A stretch of 49,404 bases of DNA from an uncultured Hungatella sp. Its GTDB lineage: Bacteria; Bacillota; Clostridia; Lachnospirales; Lachnospiraceae. The stretch lies in contig CAJUEJ010000029.1 of NCBI GenBank assembly GCA_910585435.1, positions 1 through 49,404 on the forward strand. Reading direction: 5' to 3'. Shown here piece after piece: positions 1-8,945 of this stretch. Position 1 is the first letter of the stretch, and the number at the start of each line of letters is the position of its first letter. The notes under the pieces were generated by a model, which ran no database searches, was not told the DNA's origin, and saw nothing but the letters and a program-made list of their open reading frames with translations. A program made the translations under genes and the position numbers.

Positions 1-193
1 TCTGGAATACGATGGTAACCAGACCTGCCTCCCTGTCATAGTCACAGATAGTCAGAGGAATCCTCTCCCCCACCTGATCCATCTTTACAATCACAAATTC
101 TCCTGGTTCGCAGGCTCTGGCTACTCTGGGTGCTTCCACGTCCATCTGATATATTTTGTCTGCCAAAAGCTCTGCCTTTACAATCTTATACAT
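1..193 (-). CDS. nfnA: NfnA/SudB-like FAD/NAD(P)-binding flavoprotein, N-terminal part
   Basis: Partial gene: the first 64 codons are in the window and the rest lies beyond base 1. I translated it directly; it begins MYKIVKAELLADKIYQMDVE and continues through a segment with EPGEFVIVKM. This is the start of the ferredoxin-NADP reductase / sulfide dehydrogenase / dihydroorotate dehydrogenase electron-transfer family, where the FAD-binding beta-barrel comes first. The start at 193 has an AGGAGGAG ribosome-binding site about 5 bases upstream. Members of this family are alpha subunits of a cytoplasmic complex moving electrons between NAD(P)H and ferredoxin. Its divergent position next to the purine regulator suggests, but does not prove, that it supplies redox power for purine reduction. 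It could also be a pyrK-like subunit. Confidence 0.8.
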   Translation of the reverse strand, partial: MYKIVKAELLADKIYQMDVEAPRVARACEPGEFVIVKMDQVGERIPLTICDYDREAGLVTIVFQ

Positions 194-252
194 GTGTCTC
201 CTCCTGATAGATGCCGGCCCTGGCCCTTTGAAGAAGTCTGCCGGATTTTCAT

Positions 253-284
253 CGATAATTTTTTATCGTAATAATTTTTTATTC
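253..284. promoter_or_regulatory. Tandem candidate operator, regulator/nfnA promoter region
   Basis: Bases 253-268 form a perfect inverted repeat, CGATAATTTTTTATCG (6-bp arms, 4-base centre). The core ATAATTTTTTAT recurs exactly 16 bases later at 271-282. The pair lies just upstream of the regulator's -35 box and also overlaps the likely nfnA promoter on the other strand. The same 12-mer stands at 8877-8888 in front of ygeX. I infer a binding site for the local regulator. An AT-rich UP element for RNA polymerase is the main alternative. Confidence 0.5.
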
Positions 285-289
285 TAATC

Positions 290-318
290 TTGCAATTTTT
301 CTCACTCCATGGGATAAT
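290..318 (+). promoter_or_regulatory. Sigma-70 type promoter of the regulator gene
   Basis: TTGCAA at 290-295 and GATAAT at 313-318 are separated by 17 bases, which fits a housekeeping promoter reading into the regulator at 354. The -35 hexamer is identical to the one at the ygeX promoter. Confidence 0.55.
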
Positions 319-353
319 CTTTATTAAACAAAGAAAAAGGAAAGGAAACATTT

Positions 354-1052
354 ATGATATCAAATATTCTTCATCAATATACACTTCTGGTGGATTTTTT
401 AGGAAAAGCTCTTGGGCCGGACTATGAAATCGTCCTCCACGATATCACCTCTGAGCCCAGCCGCATTGTAGCTATTGCCAACAGCCATATCAGCGACAGA
501 ACCATAGGAAGCCCCACTGCCAATGCCGCTCTCCAGATGCTTGCCACCAACTCCTATAAAACCAACGATTTTTTATACAATTACCAGGTATCCACAGAAG
601 ACGGACGGATTTTACGGGCGTCCACTATGTTTATAAAAGACGAGGACGGCAGTCCCATCGGCCTGCTGGGGATAAACTTTGACGACAGCCGCTATAAAGA
701 CCTGTGTAAAAATCTGCTTTCCGCAGTCCATCCGGATGCGTTTTTAAAGGCAGGCAATTACATATCCCCGCCTGTGGCTATTTCCCCGGAATCCGATCCT
801 CTGCAGCCGGATTCTCTCACCGACGATTTTTCCATGGACATTTCCACGCTGATGGAGAAATCCTTTGAAAGCGTCACCGCTTCTCTGGATACTCCTATGG
901 AACGTTTAAATCAGCAGGAAAAACGGGATATTGTTCAAAAGCTGCAGGAGCGAGGCGTCTTTAAGCTGAAAGGCGGAATCTCCTTCGTAGCCAAACGCCT
1001 CTCCTGCTCGCCTGCAACCGTATACCGCTATCTGGGAGACTTGGAAAGCTAA
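354..1052 (+). CDS. YheO-family PAS/HTH transcriptional regulator
   Basis: A 232-residue regulator. Residues about 5-120 match the YheO-like PAS domain, including the block IVAIANSHISDRTIGSP that is typical of it. The last 35 residues form the HTH_22 helix-turn-helix, ending CSPATVYRYLGDL. The family is cytoplasmic and believed to sense small molecules through the PAS fold; ligands are mostly unknown. The start is preceded by AAAGGAAA. The gene is convergent with hydA and divergent from nfnA, and shares a promoter motif with ygeX. I therefore infer that it controls the purine cluster and itself. The enterobacterial version of this cluster uses an unrelated sigma-54 activator (YgeV), so this would be a different control logic. 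The family call is firm; the target is inferred. Confidence 0.85.
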   Translation: MISNILHQYTLLVDFLGKALGPDYEIVLHDITSEPSRIVAIANSHISDRTIGSPTANAALQMLATNSYKTNDFLYNYQVSTEDGRILRASTMFIKDEDGSPIGLLGINFDDSRYKDLCKNLLSAVHPDAFLKAGNYISPPVAISPESDPLQPDSLTDDFSMDISTLMEKSFESVTASLDTPMERLNQQEKRDIVQKLQERGVFKLKGGISFVAKRLSCSPATVYRYLGDLES

Positions 1053-1063
1053 AACCATCAATT

Positions 1064-1104
1064 CCCCAGGCCGCCTGGTTATGGATCACCTGAACGGCCT
1101 GGGG
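1064..1104. terminator. Hairpin between convergent genes, probable bidirectional terminator
   Basis: A perfect 10-bp stem (CCCCAGGCCG at 1064-1073 with CGGCCTGGGG at 1095-1104) lies between the ends of the regulator and hydA, which run towards each other. The T-tracts on either side are short, so termination strength is uncertain. Confidence 0.6.
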
Positions 1105-1120
1105 GCAGAAAATATACTGC

Positions 1121-2506
1121 CTATAATCTGGTTTTTTCAGAACAGCAGGTTATATAATTGCCTCCGTACTCTTTCACGATCCTGCCATGTTCTGCCGCCA
1201 GCTCTCCCCGCAGGTAGACCTGACAGGCCCTGCCTCTCAGATGCGTCCCTTCCAGAGGACAGTAGTCCGCCGCCGATTTCTGGCTCCCGGCAGACAAAGT
1301 CCACTCCTCTTCTGGATCCCACACCACAATATCCCCGTCGCTTCCCGGGGCTATCACCCCTTTTTCAGGGTACAGCTGATACAGCCTTGCCGGATTTTCC
1401 GCAAGGTATCTGCACATCTGCTCCAGGGTCAGCCTGCCCTGGTTCACACCGAAATGATAGATGAGCGCAGGCCTCTCCTCCGCCCCGGGCATTCCGCACG
1501 GGGTTTTTGAAAAATCTGCCCTGCCTGCATTCTTCTGTTGGGTTGTAAAGCTGCAGTGATCTGTGGCAATGGTCTGGATATTTCCCTCTGCCAGAGCCTT
1601 CCATAAAACCTTCTGATCCTCCTGTGTCCGAAGAGGAGGCGCAATCATATAATTTCTTCCCTCATTGTCCGGCAGGCTGTAAAGCTTCTCATCCATCAGC
1701 AGATACTGGGGGCAGGTTTCCACATACACCTTCTGTCCTCTCTCCCTGGCCCGCCGTATCTCCTCATACCCCTCTTTTGAGCTTAAATGCACAATAATCA
1801 CAGGCGTATCCACACACGCGGCAATTTTTAAAATCCGGCTGATGGCCTCTGCCTCCGCCAGAGCAGGACGGGTCCATGGATAATCAGAAACCTGGCTCCG
1901 TCCTCCCTTTTTTCTCAAAACCTGTTCCAGCCTGGCGTCGATAATCCCTTTATTCTCACAGTGTACCCCTGCAATTCCTCCCAGTTCCTTCAATCTGGTA
2001 AAAATCTCATAGATGGTTTTATCATCCACTACCATACCGTCATACGTAGTATACAGCTTAAAAGAGCGGATTCCCTTTGCCGTCACCCATTCCAGATCCT
2101 GGCTGACCTGATGATTCCAGTCAGACAAGGCCAGATGGAACGCATAATCGCAGCTTGCCTTCCCGTCTGCCTTCCCGTGCCAGTGGCGCAGGGCATACTC
2201 CAGGCTCTCTCCCCTGTTCTGGGTCGCAAAATCAATGATACACGTAGTTCCGCCGGAAAGCTCCGCCCTGGTTCCGGTGTCAAAGCCGTCTGCAGTCACT
2301 GTATCCGACACATCCAGATCCATGTGGGTATGAGCATCAATAAATCCCGGAAACAGGTATTTCCCTGACACATCAAGAATCTCTGCCCCCTCTGCCTCCA
2401 GATGCTCCCCCACCTCTGCGATCTTCTCACCTTCCACCAGCACATCCAAAGCCGCCACACCGTCTCCTGATACTACCTTACCGCCGCAAAATAAACGTCT
2501 TCCCAT
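1121..2506 (-). CDS. hydA: Dihydropyrimidinase/D-hydantoinase (HydA/HyuA)
   Basis: A 461-residue cyclic amidohydrolase. All metal ligands of the family are present: H59 and H61 in DAHTHMDLDV, the carboxylated lysine K150 in SFKLYTTYD, H182 in GVHCENKG, H240 in VHLSSKEG and D316 in TDHCSF. Hydantoinases open cyclic ureides in the cytoplasm. In the anaerobic purine pathway the enzyme is expected to open a reduced ring intermediate. I chose the start at 2506 because GAGGGGG lies 5-6 bases before it and the length then matches the family; a 14-codon upstream extension has no ribosome-binding site. It is the last gene of the minus-strand purine arm, separated from ygfK by a 159-bp structured repeat. 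Exact substrate is inferred. Confidence 0.93.
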   Translation of the reverse strand: MGRRLFCGGKVVSGDGVAALDVLVEGEKIAEVGEHLEAEGAEILDVSGKYLFPGFIDAHTHMDLDVSDTVTADGFDTGTRAELSGGTTCIIDFATQNRGESLEYALRHWHGKADGKASCDYAFHLALSDWNHQVSQDLEWVTAKGIRSFKLYTTYDGMVVDDKTIYEIFTRLKELGGIAGVHCENKGIIDARLEQVLRKKGGRSQVSDYPWTRPALAEAEAISRILKIAACVDTPVIIVHLSSKEGYEEIRRARERGQKVYVETCPQYLLMDEKLYSLPDNEGRNYMIAPPLRTQEDQKVLWKALAEGNIQTIATDHCSFTTQQKNAGRADFSKTPCGMPGAEERPALIYHFGVNQGRLTLEQMCRYLAENPARLYQLYPEKGVIAPGSDGDIVVWDPEEEWTLSAGSQKSAADYCPLEGTHLRGRACQVYLRGELAAEHGRIVKEYGGNYITCCSEKTRL

Positions 2507-2556
2507 AAAGCCCCCTCGTAAATATAAATCAATGTGTCCAATTAACATCAGAGATA

Positions 2557-2715
2557 ACGTAGCCCAGAGAGGGAATTCTATAGATTTCTCCAGGGTACTT
2601 GAAGACCATCGGTACTTAGGCGCTGTCTTTTAGCGCCTTATGTACCGCTATGCTCTTCACGTAGCGCGAGCGTGCCCGGGAGAAAACTATAGAATTCCCT
2701 CTCTGGGCGGCCCCT
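2557..2715 (-). repeat. 159-bp structured repeat, copy A
   Basis: Lies between ygfK and hydA. Two 29-base arms (2563-2591 and 2679-2707) are inverted complements with one mismatch. The 87-base core contains a nested hairpin, CGGTAC..GGCGCT..AGCGCC..GTACCG. Copy B at 11709-11867 has the same length, and its core differs at only two bases. In both places it has the same orientation relative to the flanking genes' transcription. It may be a non-autonomous mobile element (MITE-like) or an RNA processing/stability element in the operon. Confidence 0.85.
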
Positions 2716-2730
2716 ACACAACAACTTCAA

Positions 2731-5718
2731 TTATATTAACAAAAGATAACCATAATCCTTACACACCGCTTCCATCACCTTCTGAAGCTCCTCTGTAAGC
2801 CTGCTCTCCTTCCCTTTCTCCCAGATAAATTCCTCACCCAGATACCTTACCTTGCAGCTCACCCTGTCTCTGTCCAGAACAGCAAAGCCCTGGTTCTTGC
2901 TGTCTGCCATATCCTTCTCATTGGCAAACAATGTAAATTTATCCAGATACGGCGCACTTGCGTAAGGACAGAAGCTTTTACAGTTTCCACACTCATTGCA
3001 CATATAATCCACATGGATAATCTGTGGCTGGGAAAGTCCTGGCACATGAATGGCGATATTGGCTCTGTTGGGACATACATCCACACAGTTTTCACATATG
3101 GAGGAGCATCCCAGACACCTGCCTGCCTCTGCCCGGTCTCCCGGCTCTCCAAGGATCCCCTTTCTCTCATAAATATCCTTAGGATCCACTGGCTGGCTTA
3201 AATCCTCAGACACTGCCTTTCCCACAATAGCCTCCGCCGCTTTCATGGCCTGGGCCATTCCCTTCACCACCAGAGAAGGGCCGTACAGGCCGTCTCCTGC
3301 CACATACACGCCTTCCAGATTGGTCTCCAGTGTCTCACTTACCAGGGGCCGTCCCTTTTCATCTACGTTGATTCCGTTGGCTTTATAGTAATCTGTGGGA
3401 ACCTTCTCTCCCACCGCAGCAATAACCGTATCTGCAGGAACTTCCTGTGTCTCTCCTGTCATCTGCACACCGGCTCTTCCTGATTCGTCCATGGCGCCCA
3501 GCTCCATCTTATGGCAGACCAGTACTTTATCCTCCATTCTCACAGGGGCCAAAAGCTCCATAAATTCCACGCCGTCCTCTATAGCCAGCTGCAGCTCATG
3601 CTCATCTGCAGGCATATACCGTTTGGTACGGCGGTAAACCAGATATACGTGTTCCACGCCTTTACATCTCTTTGCCGCCCTTGCAGTATCCATAGCCGTG
3701 TTGCCGCCTCCAATAACTGCCACATTCTTTCCCAGATTCACATGGCCTTCGGTTGTATTAAAATCCTCCAGAAATTCCAGGGCGTTGTATGCCTCTTTTC
3801 CCTCCAGCACCAGCTGGCTTCTCTTATATGCCCCTACTGCCAGCACCACATTGCCGTAAGCGGCCTTCAGCTCCTTCACAGGCGGCGCCTCCTGGCCGCA
3901 CCGTATGGTTACTCCAAGCTGCCGCAGCAGGGAAACGTCTTTTTCAATCACCGAATCGTCGATTCTGAAATCCGGAATGACCGCGCTTACGATCCCTCCC
4001 AGCTTCTCCCTCTTCTCATAGAGAGTCACCTCTGTTCCGGCTTTGGCCAGATAGTAGGCTGCCGCCATACCGGAAGGCCCGCCGCCTACTACAGCCGCCT
4101 TTTTGCCATTTGCCTTTTCAGGCTTTAAGGTCTTTATCACACTGTCATAAGCTTTCCCGGCACACAAAAGCTTTGTGTCCCGGATCTGCACCGGAGTCTC
4201 ATAGAAATTGCGGGTGCAATGGCTCTGGCATCCATGAGCACAGATAGTTCCCGTGATAAACGGCAGGCCGTTCTTGTTGAGAATGACCTTAAACGCCTCC
4301 TCAAAGCGGCCTTCCCCTGCCAGCTTCACATAGGTTGTGATCTCCTGGCGGATAGGACATGCATCCTCACAGGGAGCCGTAAAGCATCCCACAAGAGGAA
4401 CTCTCTCCGATGACTTTCTGGACACAGGCATTTTGGCCGGCTTTACATGGTGCTTGTCGGTCACGGCATCCTCTGCCACCTTATTTAAAGCCTCCACATC
4501 CACACCGTCAAAGGGCTTCACGCCCATTTGGTCTATCAGCTCCGCCATCTGCTTCAGCCTCTGGTATCCGCCTGGCTTCAGAATGGTGGTCGCCACGGTC
4601 ACAGGCCATATGCCCGCTCCCACGATCTTACAGATATTAAATGCATCTGCACCGCCGGAATAGGCGATCCGAAGCTTCCCGTCAAAATCCCGGGACAGCT
4701 TTGCCGCCAGGGCGATAGACAGAGGATACAGGGATTTTCCTGACATATACATCTCATCGCTGGGCAGCTCCCCTGCCTTTACGTCTACGGGGAAGGTGTT
4801 GGTGATCTTTACGCCGAATTCCAGCCCCAGCTCACCGGAAAGCTTCATGAGACGTTTCAGCATGGGAACCCCGTCTTTATACTGCAGATCATCGTCAAAA
4901 TGGAACCTTCCGAAGGCCACATAGTCATACCCCATCTTATCCATGGTCTCTCTGGCAAATTCATAGCCTAAAAGCGTGGGGTTGCATTTAATAAACGTAT
5001 GCATTTTCTTTTCTGTCAGCAGGTAAGTGGCAATGCTTTCAATCTCCTGAGGCGGGCATCCATGAAGGGTGGAGATGGTGGCGGAATTGCACACCATAGG
5101 AGAAATTTTCTCAATGTCCTCTCGTGTCATGGCTTTAAATTCATCTGCATGGGCGAGAAGGACTTCTCTGCACTCTTTAAAAACAGGGGTGTCCTTGGCA
5201 TTCTTCATAGTCTCGATAAAGGTGTCGATTTTCTCGGATTTGATTCCCTCTAAATCATAGCCTACGCTGATATTAAACTGGAAGCCGTCCATGGTTCCCA
5301 GGCCGTACTCCTTTGCCATAAAGGCTAAAAGGAACCATGCCTTTATATATTCATCCTGTGCCTGAGGCACATACAGCTCCGTAGACCACTCACAGTTGTA
5401 GCACTCGTCATCTGCCTTGATACACGGCTTGCTCACACAGGCAGACAGCTGGACTCCGTCCATGATCTGCACGGTTTTCAGCTCAAAGAAACGGCTGCCT
5501 GCATAGTAGGATGCCGCAATATTCTGAGCCAGCTGGCTGTTGGGCCCTGCCGCAGGGCCGATTGGCGTCTCAAGGCTGCGTTCAAATATTTTCTGGCTTC
5601 TCTTCTCGTCTGCTATGTAGGGTCTTCTCACTCCGAATACAGAGCCTTTCTCATCATGTTCTGTCCGAACCCAGTTTAAAAGCTGTTTAAAACTCATACA
5701 AGTCATAATATCGCTCAT
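2731..5718 (-). CDS. ygfK: YgfK, selenate-reductase-like iron-sulfur flavoprotein
   Basis: A 995-residue cytoplasmic oxidoreductase. It begins MSDIMTCMSFKQLL, colinear with E. coli YgfK from its first residue, so the start at 5718 is preferred over the internal methionines. The N-terminal half is dihydroorotate-dehydrogenase-like (TPIGPAAGPNSQLAQNI). It is followed by a glutamate-synthase small-subunit-like region with CEDACP, the FAD motif GGGPSGMAAAYYLAKAG and the NAD motif GGGNTAMDTARAA. Near the C-terminus lie two cysteine clusters, CLGCSSICENCVDVCP and CNECGNCKSFCP. In gut anaerobes this gene belongs to the conserved uric-acid-induced cluster and is thought to reduce a purine intermediate. 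The older selenate-reductase label rests on E. coli phenotypes. It starts 18 bases after ssnA, which indicates one transcript. Confidence 0.95.
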   Translation of the reverse strand: MSDIMTCMSFKQLLNWVRTEHDEKGSVFGVRRPYIADEKRSQKIFERSLETPIGPAAGPNSQLAQNIAASYYAGSRFFELKTVQIMDGVQLSACVSKPCIKADDECYNCEWSTELYVPQAQDEYIKAWFLLAFMAKEYGLGTMDGFQFNISVGYDLEGIKSEKIDTFIETMKNAKDTPVFKECREVLLAHADEFKAMTREDIEKISPMVCNSATISTLHGCPPQEIESIATYLLTEKKMHTFIKCNPTLLGYEFARETMDKMGYDYVAFGRFHFDDDLQYKDGVPMLKRLMKLSGELGLEFGVKITNTFPVDVKAGELPSDEMYMSGKSLYPLSIALAAKLSRDFDGKLRIAYSGGADAFNICKIVGAGIWPVTVATTILKPGGYQRLKQMAELIDQMGVKPFDGVDVEALNKVAEDAVTDKHHVKPAKMPVSRKSSERVPLVGCFTAPCEDACPIRQEITTYVKLAGEGRFEEAFKVILNKNGLPFITGTICAHGCQSHCTRNFYETPVQIRDTKLLCAGKAYDSVIKTLKPEKANGKKAAVVGGGPSGMAAAYYLAKAGTEVTLYEKREKLGGIVSAVIPDFRIDDSVIEKDVSLLRQLGVTIRCGQEAPPVKELKAAYGNVVLAVGAYKRSQLVLEGKEAYNALEFLEDFNTTEGHVNLGKNVAVIGGGNTAMDTARAAKRCKGVEHVYLVYRRTKRYMPADEHELQLAIEDGVEFMELLAPVRMEDKVLVCHKMELGAMDESGRAGVQMTGETQEVPADTVIAAVGEKVPTDYYKANGINVDEKGRPLVSETLETNLEGVYVAGDGLYGPSLVVKGMAQAMKAAEAIVGKAVSEDLSQPVDPKDIYERKGILGEPGDRAEAGRCLGCSSICENCVDVCPNRANIAIHVPGLSQPQIIHVDYMCNECGNCKSFCPYASAPYLDKFTLFANEKDMADSKNQGFAVLDRDRVSCKVRYLGEEFIWEKGKESRLTEELQKVMEAVCKDYGYLLLI

Positions 5719-5736
5719 AGTATTTCCCTGCCCTTT

Positions 5737-7068
5737 CTATCCGTTAATACTTTTCCACAGCTTCGCAGATTCCTCTCTGCATTTTGCCATGACTTCCCTG
5801 GTATCTGCAACCTTTATTTCCCGATCCTTCATCAGAACTTTCCCGTTTCCGATGGTGGTAACCACATCTCTTCCTGTCATGCCAAACAGGATATGGCTGT
5901 TTATGTTGGATGCGTCCAGCTGTGTGGGCGGATCGTAATCCACCACGATCACATCTGCCGCCGCCCCTTCTTTTAACACTCCCAGAGGCGCTTTAAAATA
6001 CCGGTTTGCAATCAATGCATTATTCTCAAACAGCATCTTGGGAACCTCTCCCCAGGCTGCATTGGCATCACACAGATGGTGTTTGTGCAGCACATTTGCC
6101 ACCTTATAGGACTCTGTCATGTCGTGGGTATATCCGTCTGTTCCAAGCCCTGTAAGAATCCCTCTGTGAACCAGCTCCATGGTAGGAGGGCATCCGCAGG
6201 CATTGCCCATATTGGACTCCGGATTGTGTACCACCATGGTGTGGGTGTCCCGGATCAGATCCATCTCATGGGCATTGATATAAATACAGTGCCCCAGCAG
6301 CGTCTTCTCCCCTAAAATGCTCATATCCATCAATCGATCCACGATTCTCTTCCCATACTTTTTCAGGCAGTCATGGAGATCCTCGATCCCCTCTGCCACA
6401 TGGATATGGTATCCTGCCTCTGCCGGCTTATGGGCTGCCGCCAGCTCCATGGTGGCGTCGGATATGGTAAACTGTGCGTGCATTCCCATCATTCCCGCCA
6501 GCATATCCGTGTCATCCTTCAATGCATAGCGGATAAACTCTGCATTCTCCATCACGGCTTCCTTCGCCTTGTCCATGCCGTCCCGGTCGGAAATCTCATA
6601 GCAGAGGCAGGCCCTTATCCCCAGCTCCTTTGCCGCGTCGGCGATGGTAAACAGGCTGCCTTTGATCTGCCCGAAGCTTGCATGATGGTCGAAAATAGTG
6701 GTAACCCCGTTGCGAATACAGGAGATCATGGTATCCATGGCGCTGTATTTGGTCTGTTCCAGGGTAAGATGGCGATCTATGGTCCACCACTGGCCGTCCA
6801 GAATATCTAAAAATCCTTTGGGATTGTATCCCCTGATGCTAAGGCCCCTTGCCATGGCGCTGTAAATATGCTCATGGGTATTGATAAATGCAGGCATGAT
6901 CACACCGCCCTTTGCATCTATATACTCTGCGCCTTTAAACCGTTCCTTTATCTCCTCATCCCTGCCTGCCGCCTTGATCCTGGTTTCGTCCATAGCAACC
7001 GCACCGTTTTCTATAAAAGGGCATTTCTCGTCTCGTGTAAATAATCTGCCGTTTCCTACTATTAACAT
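5737..7068 (-). CDS. ssnA: SsnA, putative amidohydrolase/aminohydrolase
   Basis: A 443-residue metal-dependent amidohydrolase. The first metal motif is FINTHEHIYS (H65, H67); HIHVAEG, LGHCIYI and GLGTDGYTHD follow in the expected order. E. coli SsnA has essentially the same length. Related enzymes deaminate purine or guanine-like rings or open them. In this cluster the likely role is hydrolysis of a reduced purine ring, but the exact substrate is not visible in sequence. I set the start at 7068, with GGAGGTG six bases upstream; an in-frame extension to 7158 lacks a ribosome-binding site and would add a foreign-looking tail. It sits between the permease and ygfK on the minus strand. Confidence 0.93.
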   Translation of the reverse strand: MLIVGNGRLFTRDEKCPFIENGAVAMDETRIKAAGRDEEIKERFKGAEYIDAKGGVIMPAFINTHEHIYSAMARGLSIRGYNPKGFLDILDGQWWTIDRHLTLEQTKYSAMDTMISCIRNGVTTIFDHHASFGQIKGSLFTIADAAKELGIRACLCYEISDRDGMDKAKEAVMENAEFIRYALKDDTDMLAGMMGMHAQFTISDATMELAAAHKPAEAGYHIHVAEGIEDLHDCLKKYGKRIVDRLMDMSILGEKTLLGHCIYINAHEMDLIRDTHTMVVHNPESNMGNACGCPPTMELVHRGILTGLGTDGYTHDMTESYKVANVLHKHHLCDANAAWGEVPKMLFENNALIANRYFKAPLGVLKEGAAADVIVVDYDPPTQLDASNINSHILFGMTGRDVVTTIGNGKVLMKDREIKVADTREVMAKCREESAKLWKSING

Positions 7069-7190
7069 TGTACACCTCCTGTTTTCTTTAAAAGTCCGCC
7101 GCCGGTTAGGCGGCATAAATTCAGGTATTCCAAGTGCGCCCAGCAGACTTTTATTCATGGCGGCACAGCTGCCTGCGGGCGCATGATGGT

Positions 7191-8522
7191 TTATTTTGCC
7201 TTCACCTTTGGAAGGAGAAGGTTAAGAATAATCGCCGTGATGGTAGCAAGAACCACGGGAGATTTGCCAAAAATAGTGGTAACCCAGTCCGGAAAGCTTG
7301 CCAGGGCCGCATTAGCCTGGGTGACTCCCATTCCCAATGCCACGGAGAGCCCTACAATCGTGGTATTCTGATAATCCATAGGCGCCGCCGTAATCAGCTT
7401 CACGCCGGTCATGGCAATGGAAGCAAATACGGAAACAGTAGCGCCGCCCAGCACACAGTTGGGAATGGTAAGCAAAACAGAAGAAAACTTGGGGATCAGC
7501 CCTGCAATCAGAAGAATCCCTGCTGCCAGGCCGAACACTCTCTTTGCCACCACCTTTGTGGAGGATACAATCCCTACGTTCTGGCTGAAGGTGGCTGTGG
7601 GCAGACCGCCAAACAATGCGCTGAAGATATTGCAGAAGCCGTATGCCACGATTCCTCCGTTTAGCTCCTCATCCGTAGGCATCCTGTCCATGCCTCCTGT
7701 CGTGGTGGCCGTAAAATCTCCGATGGCCTGGATGGAGTTAATGGCAAACAGAATGCCGATCGCCACACAGGCAGAGGGCTCAAAGACAAGTCCGAAGTGG
7801 AGCGGTTTCGGCAGCTGGAAGAAGGAAGCCTGGGCAACCGAGGCAAAGTCAACCATGCCGAAGCACAGAGATACTATATATCCGGCGATAATTCCTATTA
7901 ATATGGAAGACAATTTCCATATCCCTTTTCCGTAGTGGTTCAGTGCCGTCACAATAATCAGGGTGATGAATGCTACGGTCCAGTTCTGCCAGGATCCGTA
8001 CTGCTGGCTTCCCACACCGCCGGCCATGTAGTTGATAGCTGTGGGGTACAAGGAAAGGCCGATGGAAAATACCACGGTGCCGGTAATCAGCGGTGGAAAG
8101 AGTCTGCGGATCTGTTTGATAAAAATTCCCACGAAAACCGCGATGATACCGCCTGCAATCTGGGCTCCCAGGATGGTTCCCACGCCAAAGTCCCCGGCGA
8201 TGGCCTGCATGGTAGGCACATATGCAAAGCTGATTCCCATAATAACCGGGAGTCCTGAGCCGATCCGCAGCTTTCCCTTTTTTAAGGGATACAGCTGCAC
8301 CAGTGTAGTTAATGCTGACAGAACCAAAGCGGCCTGTATCAAGATAACAGAATCTTTATCGGAAAGCCCTCCGACACCCGCCACAATAATCGCCGGGGTA
8401 ACACAGCCCACGATCATGGCTACCACATGCTGCAGCGCCAGCGGGAAGGATTGCCCCAGAGATGGCTTTCCGTTTAAGTCAAACAACAGAGCGGATGTAT
8501 TCTCTTTTGCTCCTGCACTCAT
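7191..8522 (-). CDS. NCS2-family xanthine/uric acid permease
   Basis: A 443-residue inner-membrane transporter of the nucleobase-ascorbate (NCS2/NAT) family with about 14 predicted segments. The first-helix QH motif is at 31-32 and the NAT signature QNVGIVSSTK is at 314-323. As first gene of the minus arm it most likely imports uric acid or xanthine. One residue stands out: the helix-8 position that is glutamate in UraA, XanQ and YgfU appears here as glutamine (Q265 in NSIQAIGDF). The second NCS2 protein of this window keeps the glutamate. The start has AAGGAGG about 8 bases before it. Substrate is inferred from context and could be any oxopurine. Confidence 0.9.
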   Translation of the reverse strand: MSAGAKENTSALLFDLNGKPSLGQSFPLALQHVVAMIVGCVTPAIIVAGVGGLSDKDSVILIQAALVLSALTTLVQLYPLKKGKLRIGSGLPVIMGISFAYVPTMQAIAGDFGVGTILGAQIAGGIIAVFVGIFIKQIRRLFPPLITGTVVFSIGLSLYPTAINYMAGGVGSQQYGSWQNWTVAFITLIIVTALNHYGKGIWKLSSILIGIIAGYIVSLCFGMVDFASVAQASFFQLPKPLHFGLVFEPSACVAIGILFAINSIQAIGDFTATTTGGMDRMPTDEELNGGIVAYGFCNIFSALFGGLPTATFSQNVGIVSSTKVVAKRVFGLAAGILLIAGLIPKFSSVLLTIPNCVLGGATVSVFASIAMTGVKLITAAPMDYQNTTIVGLSVALGMGVTQANAALASFPDWVTTIFGKSPVVLATITAIILNLLLPKVKAK

Positions 8523-8917
8523 TATTATGTATCCTCCTTATTTACGGCAGCTTTTTTTGCTGCCTTTCCTTCTTCATTTAAGTCCGTTCCTTATAGGTAA
8601 ATATCAAGTCTCACATGAAGCTGTGTTTAAATAAATGAGAACCTTTCTTCCTTAACCATATTGGCTTATGATTCAGGGAGACATACCAACTGTGTCAGAA
8701 GATCCTGATTTTTTATCGTCCCCGGCAGCCCTGGCATCTTTAGCTGGGATCGCCGTTCTCATATATTATGACGATAATTTTTTAATTGCCTCTCTGCTTC
8801 TCTCATGCAATTTATACAAATCATTTCCCATTAGCCATATTTTATCACGCTTTTTGCAACAATGCAATAGCGAATGATAATTTTTTATTATAATAATAAA
8901 TTTTTTCTATTTTCCTA
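8523..8917. promoter_or_regulatory. Divergent regulatory region between permease and ygeX
   Basis: About 480 bases without a gene separate the two purine arms. It holds copies of the candidate operator: an exact ATAATTTTTTAT at 8877-8888, a close CGATAATTTTTTAA at 8772-8785 and a half site near 8707-8718. It also contains an 11-base direct repeat, TCAGGGAGACA, at 8673-8683 and 8950-8960. A small hairpin (GGCAGC / GCTGCC, 8546-8565) lies just upstream of the permease ribosome-binding site. The permease leader may exceed 200 bases. I could not match it to a known purine riboswitch. Confidence 0.5.
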
Positions 8918-8945
8918 TTGCAATTTAAAAATCACCTGCTATAAT
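8918..8945 (+). promoter_or_regulatory. Sigma-70 type promoter of ygeX
   Basis: TTGCAA (8918-8923) and TATAAT (8940-8945) are separated by 16 bases. The predicted transcript starts near 8952, giving a leader of about 50 bases before the ygeX start. The AT-rich motif pair ends about 10 bases upstream of the -35 box, as it does at the regulator gene. Confidence 0.7.

Noticed and set aside
8523..8760. Guanine/xanthine riboswitch in the permease leader
   Set aside because: The conserved loop and junction bases of the purine riboswitch are not present on the minus strand.
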